NCBI RefSeq assembly: GCF_000963945.1
Contig: NZ_BAMW01000038.1
Coordinates: 1 to 50,903, forward strand
DNA length: 50,903 nucleotides
Direction of reading: 5' to 3'
Origin: Acetobacter indonesiensis
GTDB taxonomy: Bacteria; Pseudomonadota; Alphaproteobacteria; Acetobacterales; Acetobacteraceae
Position 1 is the first letter of the stretch; each line of letters begins with the position of its first letter. Position numbers and translations under genes: made by a program. The notes beneath the pieces are model-generated. The model did no database searches, was not told the DNA's origin, and saw nothing but the letters and a program-made list of their open reading frames with translations. Of the stretch, positions 1 through 8,551 are shown in pieces.

Positions 1-268
1 ACTGCTATCCGCGCTCACTCACAACATAATATGCAACTGTAGTGATAGTATTTTCAGGCTTATTGAACACTTCTTTTTTGAGTGATGGTGCGTGTGCATG
101 AGGTGCCCTGAATGGAAACTGTGGAAGAAAAAATTAGAATTTGGAAGTGTTTGGCGATGAAGTGATCAGATAAATTTGGGATATAATGATTGGGAATATC
201 AGATTTGATAAGATATTCATGAAGCGCCAAACGGGTAACATCACTCCTCTGCAATAAGATGAAATAGC

Positions 269-1384
269 TTAATCGTGCTTGAGATCAATTGATATCAGCA
301 GGAAAGGTGGCCGAATAAGTGACTGCCCCTGATGAAACTGAGGTAGGCGATCCAGTTGCGCGATTGGGATCCATAACCTGCCATCGGACGCCAAAGCCGG
401 AGCATCAGCCCAATGCAGGCGTGGGTCAGACACCACTTTGCTGACCTGCCCGGAACTATCCCGCCGATAGAGGCTGTTTTCTTTCAGGTTGGTAAAATAC
501 AGCGTACCATCTGCATCCATGGCGCTCCCACCCATTGGGGGTAAATCTGCCCAAGGCTTAACGGCTGCGGCGAGTGCCTCTGGCGAGACGCTTGGGTCAT
601 CAAGTAAGGCTGTCGGTACCCGAGACCACGGGCCTTCCAGCGGTCCGAAATAAAGCCATTTTCCATCAGGGCTGACTTCCAATGGATCCACATTGACCAA
701 AAGGGGTTGGTGTGGATGGTTTTCGACAACATGGTCTTCCATGACGATAGGGCGTGCAGGCTGTGCGCGTGTTGAGGCATGGTTTTCCAGCACGCGCCGC
801 GCCTGACCTGTTTCAAGATCAAGGACAATCAAAGCCGCTTTGCCTGCATCCGTCAGATACGCATGGCGACCGTTAAAGCGGATATCGTCAACATAGCTGC
901 CCGTCTGCGCAACGGTTGGACCGAGAGAGTAAAGGCGCAGAACATGACCGGTTGCGGGATCAATGCGGACAAGTTTGGCCCCACCGGGCACCGGTGTGCC
1001 CCCAAAAGACGGTGTGCCGGTGTCTACAACCCAGAGGGTGCCGTCTGGGGCCGTATGAAGCGCATTGACACTGACAAAGTGCTGCGTTGCGTCCTGTCCG
1101 GGTTTCCATGCGTTCCACTCGATATTTGGAAACGGTGCGACGTCTTTGTTTTTGGTCAGGATACCCACAGCAGGCCCGGTAAACCCTGTCCAACGCGGTC
1201 CTGCCACGAAGACATGACCTTTGGCCAAGGCGACCGCATTCCAGTCTAGGGAGGATGAGGTGGCCTCAATCCTGAGTGTCTGTGCCTGAGAGGGTGTGGG
1301 TAGCGCGTAAACTGAGACAGCTCCCATAATAAGGGCTGCGGCAAATTTGCGAAAATGGCTTCGGATTTTGCTGTGATGAGGCAT
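269..1384 (-). CDS. Secreted Yellow/major-royal-jelly-like (SMP-30-type) beta-propeller protein
   Basis: The 371-residue product has a signal peptide (hydrophobic stretch at residues 14-27, likely cleavage after SQA near residue 34) and should be periplasmic or exported. The body shows repeated blade-like segments with motifs such as APDGTLWVVDTG, DADGTLYFTN and SDGRLWIP, characteristic of the Yellow/MRJP and SMP-30 six-bladed propeller families. No substrate can be named from sequence. The ATG at 1384 is preferred over an upstream in-frame start because it gives a clean signal peptide. It also follows the stop of the cupin gene by one base (TGA-C-ATG), so the two genes are probably translationally coupled. 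The gene is the last of a three-gene leftward set with the MDR oxidoreductase and the cupin. Family confidence is good; function is unknown. Confidence 0.8.
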   Translation of the reverse strand: MPHHSKIRSHFRKFAAALIMGAVSVYALPTPSQAQTLRIEATSSSLDWNAVALAKGHVFVAGPRWTGFTGPAVGILTKNKDVAPFPNIEWNAWKPGQDATQHFVSVNALHTAPDGTLWVVDTGTPSFGGTPVPGGAKLVRIDPATGHVLRLYSLGPTVAQTGSYVDDIRFNGRHAYLTDAGKAALIVLDLETGQARRVLENHASTRAQPARPIVMEDHVVENHPHQPLLVNVDPLEVSPDGKWLYFGPLEGPWSRVPTALLDDPSVSPEALAAAVKPWADLPPMGGSAMDADGTLYFTNLKENSLYRRDSSGQVSKVVSDPRLHWADAPALASDGRLWIPIAQLDRLPQFHQGQSLIRPPFLLISIDLKHD

Positions 1385-1385
1385 G

Positions 1386-1820
1386 TCAGAGGCTCGCGAT
1401 AAAACTGGTGGGGGTTCCATCAGCAGAATTGACGAATATTACATCATCCGGTGCCCGGCGTGGTGTGTCTATGGCTAGAAAGATGACAGGATTGCGCAGA
1501 ATACGTGGCAGGGCATGTACCGCACGGCGGGGGAAGACCAGAAGGTGACCCGGGGCAAAAGGCGCTTCGTCGGCAGGATCATCAATCCAGAAGGTGCCTT
1601 CTCCTGACAGCACATGCAGCACCTCGTCACACTGGGTGTGATAATGTGGCGGCACATCCCGATAAATACGGAACACTCGAATACTAGCCTCCGGTTTATC
1701 TGTCAGATAGGTATCCAGAAGCATTGTGTCGGCTGTTTCTGGAAACGCCTCTACAATTTTATTCAGATCAAACCGGCCACCGGTGCGGTTCAGGGTCATC
1801 AGATGGTCTTCTTCGATCAT
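1386..1820 (-). CDS. Cupin-domain protein
   Basis: This is a single small cupin of 144 residues. The first cupin motif is visible as H59-x-H61 followed by E66 and a glycine turn (LSGEG). The second motif carries P99 and H102, so the usual three-histidine/one-glutamate metal site is intact. Such proteins include dioxygenases, isomerases and sugar-binding sensors, and the sequence does not decide between them. It lies 49 bases downstream of the MDR oxidoreductase and is followed one base later by the start of the beta-propeller gene, pointing to one transcript. A second ATG seven codons in is a possible alternative start. Confidence 0.82.
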   Translation of the reverse strand: MIEEDHLMTLNRTGGRFDLNKIVEAFPETADTMLLDTYLTDKPEASIRVFRIYRDVPPHYHTQCDEVLHVLSGEGTFWIDDPADEAPFAPGHLLVFPRRAVHALPRILRNPVIFLAIDTPRRAPDDVIFVNSADGTPTSFIASL

Positions 1821-1869
1821 GGCTTTTCTTCTTTAAGCGTAAACTGTTTGGGAGAGCGCGACAGACCGT

Positions 1870-2889
1870 TCAGGCGGGGAAACCTTCGAGCACAATTTTT
1901 CCTTTGGTTTGGCCGCTTTCAATCAAGGTATGGGCTTTGCGCAGAGTGGCGGCTGTAATGCTGCCGAGATTTTGGCCAAGTGTGCTGCGAAGTTGCTGTT
2001 CGTCCACAAGACGGGAGATCTCGTTGAGAATGCTTCCCTGAACGCTTAGGTCTGCCGTTTCAAAAGCAGAGCGTGTGAACATCCATTCCCAATGCAGGGA
2101 CAGGCTCTTCTTTTTGAGGAGAAGGGCGTTGAGTGCGGCTGGGTCATCAATCAGGCCCAAATGCCCTTGGGGTGCAATCAGTTCGACGATATCTGCCAGA
2201 TGCTGATCTGTCTGAGTGGTGGAAAAAACAAAGCCGGGCGCACCGATGGACAGTTTTGCAATTTGTGGTGCCAGAGGCAGGCTGTGATCTACAACGTAAT
2301 GTGCACCAAGTGAGGTCACCCAATCTTGTGTTTCTGGGCGGGAAGCGGTGGCGATAACGGTAAGACCGGTTAAAGCACGGGCAAGTTGAATAGCTATGGA
2401 GCCTACTCCGCCAGCCCCACCAATAATCAGAAGGGCAGGGGCTGTGCCGGGAACGGAGCGTCGAATATCCAGACGATCAAAAAGCATTTCCCACGCCGTC
2501 AGGGCGGTCAGGGGAAGGGCAGCGGCTTCGGCCCAGTTCAGAGAGCGTGGTTTGCGCCCGACAAGACGCTCATCAACCAGATGAAATGCGGCATTGGTGC
2601 CTGAACGGTTGAGGGCGCCTGCATAAAACACCTCATCACCTACGGAGAAGTCGGTCACATCAGCGCCAACCCCAACAACAGTCCCGGCGGCATCCCACCC
2701 GAGAATCCGCCATTGTCCCTTCTTCGGTAATGCACTGCGGCGCATTTTGGTATCAACCGGGTTCACCGATATGGCTTTGATTTCAACCAGAATATCTCGG
2801 TCAGACGGTGTGGGCTTTGGCAGATCAATGTCCTGAAGAGAGGCTGGATTTTCTATGGGAAGCGATGTTTGATAGCCAACGGCACGCAT
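1870..2889 (-). CDS. Zinc-binding-type alcohol dehydrogenase / NADPH:quinone oxidoreductase (MDR family)
   Basis: The 339-residue protein has the medium-chain dehydrogenase/reductase layout. A GroES-like N-terminal half (GWDAAG at 64-69) is followed by a Rossmann fold with the nucleotide loop GGAGGVGS at 157-164. The cysteine-rich structural-zinc loop of classical alcohol dehydrogenases is absent, so it belongs to the zinc-independent quinone oxidoreductase-like subgroup that reduces quinones or electrophilic enones with NADPH. It is the first gene of a leftward set and is divergent from an HxlR-type regulator, an arrangement known for electrophile-responsive YodB/QorR systems. Its Shine-Dalgarno (AGGA on the minus strand) lies inside an inverted repeat at 2895-2921, suggesting direct repression. 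Confidence 0.88.
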   Translation of the reverse strand: MRAVGYQTSLPIENPASLQDIDLPKPTPSDRDILVEIKAISVNPVDTKMRRSALPKKGQWRILGWDAAGTVVGVGADVTDFSVGDEVFYAGALNRSGTNAAFHLVDERLVGRKPRSLNWAEAAALPLTALTAWEMLFDRLDIRRSVPGTAPALLIIGGAGGVGSIAIQLARALTGLTVIATASRPETQDWVTSLGAHYVVDHSLPLAPQIAKLSIGAPGFVFSTTQTDQHLADIVELIAPQGHLGLIDDPAALNALLLKKKSLSLHWEWMFTRSAFETADLSVQGSILNEISRLVDEQQLRSTLGQNLGSITAATLRKAHTLIESGQTKGKIVLEGFPA

Positions 2890-2894
2890 GATGT

Positions 2895-2921
2895 TTGTTC
2901 CTGCTATTGAGTAAGGAACAA
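2895..2921. promoter_or_regulatory. Inverted repeat, candidate HxlR operator
   Basis: TTGTTCCT and AGGAACAA form a perfect 8-bp inverted repeat separated by 11 bases. It sits between the divergent MDR gene (start 2889) and the HxlR-type gene (start 2991), and its right-hand arm read on the minus strand supplies the AGGA ribosome-binding sequence of the MDR gene. Dyad operators are normal for dimeric DUF24/HxlR repressors. Assignment to this regulator is inference. Confidence 0.55.
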
Positions 2922-2990
2922 GGTGAGCGTTATGCTGGTTTTGAACAAGAACGCACTTTTAACGCCCATAGTGTTGGAAATGATACTGTT

Positions 2991-3353
2991 ATGACCCGGA
3001 TACGCCATAAATCGCTTGAATGTAGCCCCGGTTGCGCCGTTGAGGCAACGCTGCAACTGATTGATGGAAAGTGGAAAGGGGTGATCCTGTATCATCTGTT
3101 TCAGGGAACACTTCGTTTCAATGAAATCCGTAAACGCCTTCCCAATATCACCCAGAGAATGCTGACAACGCAGTTGCGTGAGTTGGAGCGTGACGGCTTT
3201 GTTTTAAGAACAGTTTACCCTGAAGTCCCGCCAAAGGTAGAATACAGCCTGACCTCAAGGGGGCAAACTCTGGAGCCAGTTATCATGGCGTTGAAGAAAT
3301 GGGGAGATGAGCATACTCAATTCCAGCATGGCCATGATGTCTGCGTGGAGTAG
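2991..3353 (+). CDS. HxlR/DUF24-family winged-helix transcriptional regulator
   Basis: The 120-residue protein carries the HxlR hallmarks: the VEATLQLIDGKWKG helix, the LRFNEIRKRLPNITQRML recognition region and the wing EVPPKVEYSLT. Cysteines at residues 11 and 15 (CSPGC) sit where redox-sensing YodB/HypR/QorR members keep their reactive cysteine, so it may sense quinones, aldehydes or other electrophiles. The ATG at 2991 is chosen because the homologous region begins there; an in-frame TTG at 2895 would add 32 unrelated residues. It is divergent from the MDR oxidoreductase and probably controls that operon and itself. Confidence 0.9.
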   Translation: MTRIRHKSLECSPGCAVEATLQLIDGKWKGVILYHLFQGTLRFNEIRKRLPNITQRMLTTQLRELERDGFVLRTVYPEVPPKVEYSLTSRGQTLEPVIMALKKWGDEHTQFQHGHDVCVE

Positions 3354-3532
3354 GGGTATTTAGTATCCCTTAATGGTTGATTTTTGATTCATACAAATGG
3401 CGACTTACGACTTATTCTAACAAGATTGCCAATACTATCGTTCGCCATGCGCCAGACTATTTAAGCGCCCTTTTGCTCGTGATAGTGAGCCTTCTGCTAT
3501 TGGGTACGTTACCGGATTTCGGTCAAATGAAA

Positions 3533-3559
3533 TGGTGGGAAACATTTTAACTCCCACCA
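3533..3559. terminator. Hairpin between convergent genes
   Basis: TGGTGGGA and TCCCACCA form an 8-bp stem with an 11-base loop. It lies between the 3' ends of the HxlR gene and the leftward TonB receptor. Neither side has a strong U-tract (TTTCATTT follows on the minus strand), so this is a plausible but weak bidirectional terminator. Confidence 0.45.
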
Positions 3560-3594
3560 CTATCTATTCTATCTTAAAAAATATATTCTAATCC

Positions 3595-5928
3595 TTAGTC
3601 AAACCCGACAGAAATTCCAGCAAAAATTCCGAAGCCATCTCCCACTAGCAAAGCAGATGGTTGGGTATTGCCGCTTCCGTAAACAGGAACGACACCGGTT
3701 GCGTAATGCTTGTTCGCAAGGTTGTGAAAACTAAGATAAACCTGCCGGTGCTTTTTAGGCCATTGGTATCCCATATTGAAGTTGTAGATATGATAAGGCG
3801 CAGCACGATACCGATTATCGTAAGATGCCAGAACAGATGATGCGACTTCTGCATCAACAGCGGCATAGAACCCATTTTTCAGGTCTAGATGTAGCTCTCC
3901 CTGATAATAGTGCTGGGGAATTCCAGGAATATGGTTATGGCCCCATACCGGGTCATGATTGAAACGGAAGTCCTGATAGGTATAGGCTTGCCGTAGAGAA
4001 ATAATGTTTCCATCCCATTGGTACAGAGTAGAGTGAAGTGCAAATTCGACCCCCTGATGCGTGGTAGGGGAGGCGTTACCATAGGTCGCGTTATTATAGA
4101 GCTGTGAGATAGGTGTCATGACAGAAAGTAGTTCATTACGCACAGCCGAATGGTAATATGATAAACTCCATTGTGTGCCAGCATATTCTCCGCTGGTGCC
4201 AACTTCAAACGTCGTTGCTGTCTGAGGCTTCAGCATGCTCCAGTCTTTGGTTAAACCAGTTGCGATACCACTGGTATAGAGATTGCCGGAGAGATATTGC
4301 CAATCCTGTGCAGGTTGAATACTGCGGCTGACATTTCCGTAAATTTGAATATGAGGGTTAATGACATATCGGAAACCCGCACGCGGAGAAAAGTACAGAC
4401 TGTCCTGACTAAAACGGCTTTTTTCTGGATAGGTCTGGCTTCCTGAACGGGGAGAATAATTCAGAGCGCCCGCCACAGTTAACCAGAAATCATGAAAAAC
4501 TTCCGTATTGTTGCTGACATGAAAAACGTTATCGCTTCCGCCCAGATGGGAGCGTGTAACGAGCGTACCCATTGCGACGCCGGGATAAGCGTCTGTTCGG
4601 CGCACACGGTTATCAATCGTAGCGTTCAAATCATGCGTTGTATAAACCCCGGCATCGGTGTCACTTTTTAGACCGAATAGGGTATCATGGCGCTGGTAGC
4701 TGAGTACGCCGGACGCGTAATCAATATCATAAAGAGAAGCGGTATTGCCCAGTTCGTGGTCCATAGGGGCATTCATGTAAACAAAACCAAGCATAAGTTT
4801 GGAGTTATCATCTATACGTATACTGACACGGTCAGCCGCGTATTTGGTGCCCGGTTCAATGGTTTTTGTACCCCAGTAACGATAGGGTTCCTGTGCCTGC
4901 TTAGGGTTTTGTGCTACCTGTGACCGGGTTAGATAATAGGGATTCCCCTCTGACGTCTGGCGGTAACGAAAGAAAAATCGGTTATCAACACGATCATTAA
5001 ATTTATAGCCATAGTTGAAGTTGATACCAAAGTTCGTTGATTTTGTGTTTTCCTGATACCCAGAGCGATAAGAGTTGGTGACACTGATATAATAATCGTG
5101 TTTACCAATAACCTTGCCTGAACTTAACTGCTCCTTAACGTAGCCAAAGCTGCCCGCTTCTACGCGTGCTTGATAAGTTTGGGCATCGTAGCCAGTATTG
5201 GTGACATAATTGATGGCCCCCCCGAGCATGAGTGAGCCGTAATCAAACCCATTTCCGCCACGCAAAACTTCAGTATATTTTATACCAAGCGGTTCCTGTA
5301 ATTCGTTGACTGTTCCAATTGGTGTGGTCAGCGGTAAGCCATCAAATAGAAATAAAATGCCAGAACGTGTTGCATTCAGGCCTGTCTGGATACCTGAGCC
5401 ACGAATGGAAATGCGCAGGTCGTCTGATCCGCAAGGTGCCTGAGCGAAAACACCCGCTTGATATTTGAAAGAATCGGCATTTGTAGCGCTTCGGCCGCGT
5501 AGCATAACGGCTGCGTCAATAACGCTGGTTCCGCCCGGAATGCGGGATAACCTACGTTCAGCTTGCATAACAGCAGGTGTATGGTGGTGTGTGACCAGAA
5601 TCTGCTCGGCCGTGTGGCTGGCGTGGGCGGATCTGTGGTCATGGTGCATCCCCTCCATCCCCTCCATCCCTTCCATATGGGCGACTTCTGAAGCATTCGC
5701 GTGTGTATGAACATGCGGCGTTTTTACGTGCGCGGCTGAGATACTATGTGCGCTGCCAGAGACAGGTTTATGCGGAATCTGGGATGTACTCGCTAACGCT
5801 GTTGAGACTGTCATTAGTGCAGAACTGGTCAACAGAAAACCAGTTCTGAAACGACGTAGCATAAAAAAGGAACACACACGCGAAGCACGAACCGTAAGCA
5901 GTGGGTGGGGTGCAGGGATGTGATCCAT
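3595..5928 (-). CDS. TonB-dependent outer-membrane receptor with His/Met-rich N-terminal segment
   Basis: The 777-residue receptor has a signal segment ending near STALAS (residue 47), a plug domain (IPGGTSVIDA, DLRISIRGSGIQTG, EVLRGGNGFDYG) and a C-terminal beta-barrel ending in an aromatic-type residue pattern (FGIFAGISVGFD). Between signal and plug, residues 61-116 hold 14 His and 4 Met, including MEGMEGMEGM encoded by a 9-bp tandem repeat, which suggests metal binding. A second in-frame ATG at 5862 would give a conventional 24-residue signal peptide and may be the true start. It is paralogous to the receptor at 20163-22406 and is divergent from ssuC. Ligand is unknown; an organosulfur compound or a metal complex is inferred from context. 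Confidence 0.9.
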   Translation of the reverse strand: MDHIPAPHPLLTVRASRVCSFFMLRRFRTGFLLTSSALMTVSTALASTSQIPHKPVSGSAHSISAAHVKTPHVHTHANASEVAHMEGMEGMEGMHHDHRSAHASHTAEQILVTHHHTPAVMQAERRLSRIPGGTSVIDAAVMLRGRSATNADSFKYQAGVFAQAPCGSDDLRISIRGSGIQTGLNATRSGILFLFDGLPLTTPIGTVNELQEPLGIKYTEVLRGGNGFDYGSLMLGGAINYVTNTGYDAQTYQARVEAGSFGYVKEQLSSGKVIGKHDYYISVTNSYRSGYQENTKSTNFGINFNYGYKFNDRVDNRFFFRYRQTSEGNPYYLTRSQVAQNPKQAQEPYRYWGTKTIEPGTKYAADRVSIRIDDNSKLMLGFVYMNAPMDHELGNTASLYDIDYASGVLSYQRHDTLFGLKSDTDAGVYTTHDLNATIDNRVRRTDAYPGVAMGTLVTRSHLGGSDNVFHVSNNTEVFHDFWLTVAGALNYSPRSGSQTYPEKSRFSQDSLYFSPRAGFRYVINPHIQIYGNVSRSIQPAQDWQYLSGNLYTSGIATGLTKDWSMLKPQTATTFEVGTSGEYAGTQWSLSYYHSAVRNELLSVMTPISQLYNNATYGNASPTTHQGVEFALHSTLYQWDGNIISLRQAYTYQDFRFNHDPVWGHNHIPGIPQHYYQGELHLDLKNGFYAAVDAEVASSVLASYDNRYRAAPYHIYNFNMGYQWPKKHRQVYLSFHNLANKHYATGVVPVYGSGNTQPSALLVGDGFGIFAGISVGFD
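5647..5676 (-). repeat. 9-bp tandem repeat inside the receptor gene
   Basis: Three and a third near-identical 9-bp units (ATGGAGGGG or ATGGAAGGG on the coding strand) encode Met-Glu-Gly repeats. The unit length is a multiple of three, so slippage would change the length of the metal-binding-like segment without shifting frame. Confidence 0.75.
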
Positions 5929-6215
5929 ATTTTCAATCCGTAAGAGTAAGATATAAGATAATTATGCGAATAGAAATTGTGGAATATAACAACTTCAGCA
6001 ATAGGTAAATCCATAAATAACAAAAATAAACGTATGTTGCAAATTTAACACTGCTATGCTGTGCGCGATCATTGGTTGCCGTAAAAACATAAAAACATAA
6101 AAAATAATATGTATATTTTTCAGTGGGTTAATGAAATATGTAGTGAAGATATAGGCATGCTTATTTTTGCGTTATCGTGGAGATTTTGGGCCCAGTTTTA
6201 GAAATTTAATGCTTA

Positions 6216-6230
6216 ATAAAAATAACGAAA
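6216..6230 (+). promoter_or_regulatory. Direct repeat copy 1 upstream of ssuC
   Basis: The 15-mer ATAAAAATAACGAAA occurs here and again exactly 53 bp downstream, about five helical turns. The run continues into ATTAT, giving an ATAA...TTAT dyad. A transcription-factor site is inferred. Confidence 0.4.
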
Positions 6231-6268
6231 ATTATCAGTAAAATAAATCACATAAAAAATTGTTGTAT

Positions 6269-6283
6269 ATAAAAATAACGAAA
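6269..6283 (+). promoter_or_regulatory. Direct repeat copy 2 upstream of ssuC
   Basis: Exact second copy of the 15-mer found at 6216. Its AAATAACGAAA core also occurs at 9675-9685, upstream of another sulfur-island gene. Confidence 0.4.
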
Positions 6284-6389
6284 TATGTGAAATTTAGAAG
6301 TCTGTTAATCAGTCAGATATATAATCAGGAGAAGCCGCCGGATGTTAGAGAGTCATTTTAAGCGTTCGGTCATCTAAGGAATTACGGGT

Positions 6390-7166
6390 ATGACGGCTAG
6401 ATTTTATCTGAGAGAAGGGCGGCGATTTCTTTCCCCCCTGCTTCTTGTGACTGTCTGGCAGATTGCAAGTGCATGCGGATTGATTTCCGCACGAATATTG
6501 CCATCGCCAGTTCAGCTTGCTCATACTCTTTGGGGATTGATCAAGAATGGCTCATTGCCCACTAATCTCCTTGTTTCTCTTGAGCGGGTCAGCCTTGGTT
6601 TTAGCCTCGCTCTCGTAGTCGGGATTACGCTGGCGCTGATTTCAGGGCTTTCCACATGGGGTGAAGACATTATCGATTCTCCCCTTCAGATTCTTCGTAC
6701 CCTTCCTGCTTTGGCTTTGGCTCCTCTTTTCATTTTATGGTTTGGTATTGGGGAGGAGCCAAAGATCTTGTTGGTATTTTTAGGCGCTCTTTTTCCAATT
6801 TATCTTAATTTACATAAAGGAATCCGAAATATTGACCCGAAGCTTCTGGAGGTCGCACGGACACTTGGTCTTTCACGTGCGCAGACTATCAGAGATGTTA
6901 TTCTACCCGGAGCTTTGCCAGACCTACTGCTCGGTGTGCGGTTCGCGTTCGGTATTGCATGGCTGATGCTGGTTGTGGCCGAGCAGGTGAATGCGGAAAG
7001 CGGTATTGGTCACATGATGATGGATGCTGAAGATTTGTTACGAACAGATATTATTTTGGTCGGATTGATTGTTTACGGTTTGCTTGGGCTAATTTCTGAC
7101 AGATTAGTCAGGGCTGGAGAGTTGTGGCTACTGGCCTGGCAAACACAGGGCAGCAAGCACATATGA
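6390..7166 (+). CDS. ssuC: Aliphatic sulfonate ABC transporter permease
   Basis: The 258-residue integral membrane protein has about six hydrophobic segments and the BPD-transporter EAA loop (LLEVARTLGLSRAQTIRDV, residues 152-170), typical of SsuC/TauC permeases. SsuC forms the channel dimer for sulfonates handed over by SsuA, with SsuB as ATPase. The SsuB start codon overlaps its stop (ATGA at 7163-7166), so the two are translationally coupled. Substrate specificity (sulfonate versus nitrate or taurine) is inferred mainly from the nearby ssuD, ssuA and other sulfur genes. Confidence 0.85.
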   Translation: MTARFYLREGRRFLSPLLLVTVWQIASACGLISARILPSPVQLAHTLWGLIKNGSLPTNLLVSLERVSLGFSLALVVGITLALISGLSTWGEDIIDSPLQILRTLPALALAPLFILWFGIGEEPKILLVFLGALFPIYLNLHKGIRNIDPKLLEVARTLGLSRAQTIRDVILPGALPDLLLGVRFAFGIAWLMLVVAEQVNAESGIGHMMMDAEDLLRTDIILVGLIVYGLLGLISDRLVRAGELWLLAWQTQGSKHI

Positions 7167-7915
7167 AGCACAGCATTGCGAAGACAGAAGTGGAAACGGA
7201 GCTGCCGCTTGGGAATAAAGCGGATGTGGTTATTACCGATTTAAGCCGTCAGTTTGGTGACGGCTCCCCGGTACTAGATCATTTATCTTTGGCTATTCCG
7301 GCGGGGGAGTTTGTTGCTTTGCTGGGGCGTAGTGGGTCTGGTAAATCCACCTTGCTGCGGACCCTGTCGGGGCTTGACCCAGTCGAGCACGGAGACGTGG
7401 TTCGACCCAAAGCTGTTTCAGTTGTTTTTCAGGAAAGTCGTTTATTGCCATGGCGACGTGTCTGGCAAAATGTGGTGTTGGGACAAAACGAGCCTGAAGC
7501 AAAAGAACGTGCATTGCGCGTTTTGGTAGAAGTTGGCTTGGAGCATCGAGTGGACGCATGGCCGCTTACTCTTTCTGGCGGAGAAGCGCAAAGAGTGGCC
7601 TTGGCGCGGGCGCTTGTGCGTGACCCGTCTTTTCTTATGTTGGATGAACCATTTGCTGCATTGGATGCATTGACCCGCATTCAGATGCAGGCGCTTGTTC
7701 TGACATTATGGCGAAAACATCAGTGCACAACCTTGCTGGTAACGCACGATGTGGACGAGGCTCTGGTTTTGGCAGATCGGGTATTGGTGCTTGAACACGG
7801 CCGGATCAAGGTTGATTTCCCTGTTTCTCTTCCACGTCCCCGTCGGCATGCTGATCCTGTGTTTGAGGCGTTGCGAGGCGAACTGCTGCATGCCTTAGGT
7901 GTGCATGACACCTAA
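7163..7915 (+). CDS. ssuB: Aliphatic sulfonate ABC transporter ATP-binding protein
   Basis: This 250-residue ABC ATPase has Walker A GRSGSGKS (55-62), Q-loop Gln90, signature LSGGEAQ (137-143), Walker B LMLDEP (158-163) and the switch His195. The motif QESRLLPW after the Q-loop is typical of the SsuB/TauB/NrtD group. The start at 7163 is taken because it overlaps the ssuC stop as ATGA; an upstream in-frame ATG at 7124 lies inside ssuC. It energises uptake with SsuC and the SsuA encoded nearby on the opposite strand. Confidence 0.88.
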   Translation: MKHSIAKTEVETELPLGNKADVVITDLSRQFGDGSPVLDHLSLAIPAGEFVALLGRSGSGKSTLLRTLSGLDPVEHGDVVRPKAVSVVFQESRLLPWRRVWQNVVLGQNEPEAKERALRVLVEVGLEHRVDAWPLTLSGGEAQRVALARALVRDPSFLMLDEPFAALDALTRIQMQALVLTLWRKHQCTTLLVTHDVDEALVLADRVLVLEHGRIKVDFPVSLPRPRRHADPVFEALRGELLHALGVHDT

Positions 7916-7945
7916 TAGTTTTTATTTCTGAAAGGAAAAACCGAT

Positions 7946-8551
7946 ATGACCAAAGCACCTGAACGTTCCGCTGATACCTCTGCCAGCCCTTTTATTGTGG
8001 ATCGCTGGTCTCCTCGTGCTTTTACGCCAACTCCGATATCTCAAGAAAATTTGCTGACTTTTCTGGAAGCTGGCCGCTGGGCACCATCAGCTTATAACGG
8101 CCAACCGTGGCGTTTCCTTTATGCTAGACGGGATACGCCAGACTGGGAACGCTTTCTCTCCTGGCTTATTCCGTTTAACCAGGCATGGGCGCAACATTCT
8201 TCCGCACTGGTTTTTATTGCGTCTCAAACCGTCACATTTTCCAATAGCACCGGGGAGCCGGTTCCGGCACCTACTCATGCGTTTGACGCTGGTGCCGCAT
8301 CAGTTCTGGTTCAGTTGGAGGCTTCTCAAGCAGGGTGGGCAACGCATCCTATCAGTGGATTTGACCACGCTTTGGCGCGTGCCGGACTGGAACTACCGGA
8401 AGATTATGCGTTGCATGCAGCACTTGTGATTGGTCAGCAGGGTGACAAGAGCCACCTGCCAGAAACCTTGCAAAGCAAGGAAACACCTTCTGGCCGCCGG
8501 TCTTTATCAGAGCTGGCGTTTGAAGGGCGCTTCCCGGTGCGCGAGGATTAA
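7946..8551 (+). CDS. Nitroreductase-family FMN oxidoreductase
   Basis: This compact 201-residue nitroreductase-fold protein has WSPRAFTPTPIS at the N-terminus, RWAPSAYNGQPWRF (FMN-phosphate region), a central GAASVLVQLEA helix and a C-terminal GRRSLSELAFEGRF. The family uses FMN and NAD(P)H to reduce nitro groups, quinones or flavins. It lies 30 bases after ssuB with an AAGGAA ribosome site and is probably cotranscribed, so it might support sulfonate catabolism, for example as a flavin reductase. That role is inference. Its stop overlaps the stop of the convergent ssuA by four bases. Confidence 0.85.
   Translation: MTKAPERSADTSASPFIVDRWSPRAFTPTPISQENLLTFLEAGRWAPSAYNGQPWRFLYARRDTPDWERFLSWLIPFNQAWAQHSSALVFIASQTVTFSNSTGEPVPAPTHAFDAGAASVLVQLEASQAGWATHPISGFDHALARAGLELPEDYALHAALVIGQQGDKSHLPETLQSKETPSGRRSLSELAFEGRFPVRED

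Larger units (their letters stand above)
5929..6389. other. AT-rich divergent spacer between the TonB receptor and ssuC
   Basis: This stretch carries no recognisable gene. It is strongly AT-rich and must contain the promoters of both flanking genes. It holds an exact 15-bp direct repeat (6216-6230 and 6269-6283) described separately. The ssuC start at 6390 is preceded by AAGGAA. Confidence 0.6.

Noticed and set aside
60..254. 64-codon frame at the left edge
   Set aside because: No family features or ribosome site; the first 268 bases hold nothing I can support.
484..828. Antisense and alternate-frame reading frames of 60-150 codons inside the left-hand genes
   Set aside because: They overlap well-supported genes, lack ribosome sites and show no protein-family features.
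5647..5676. Short repeat array resembling a CRISPR start
   Set aside because: Units are 9 bp, contiguous without spacers, and encode Met-Glu-Gly within a receptor.
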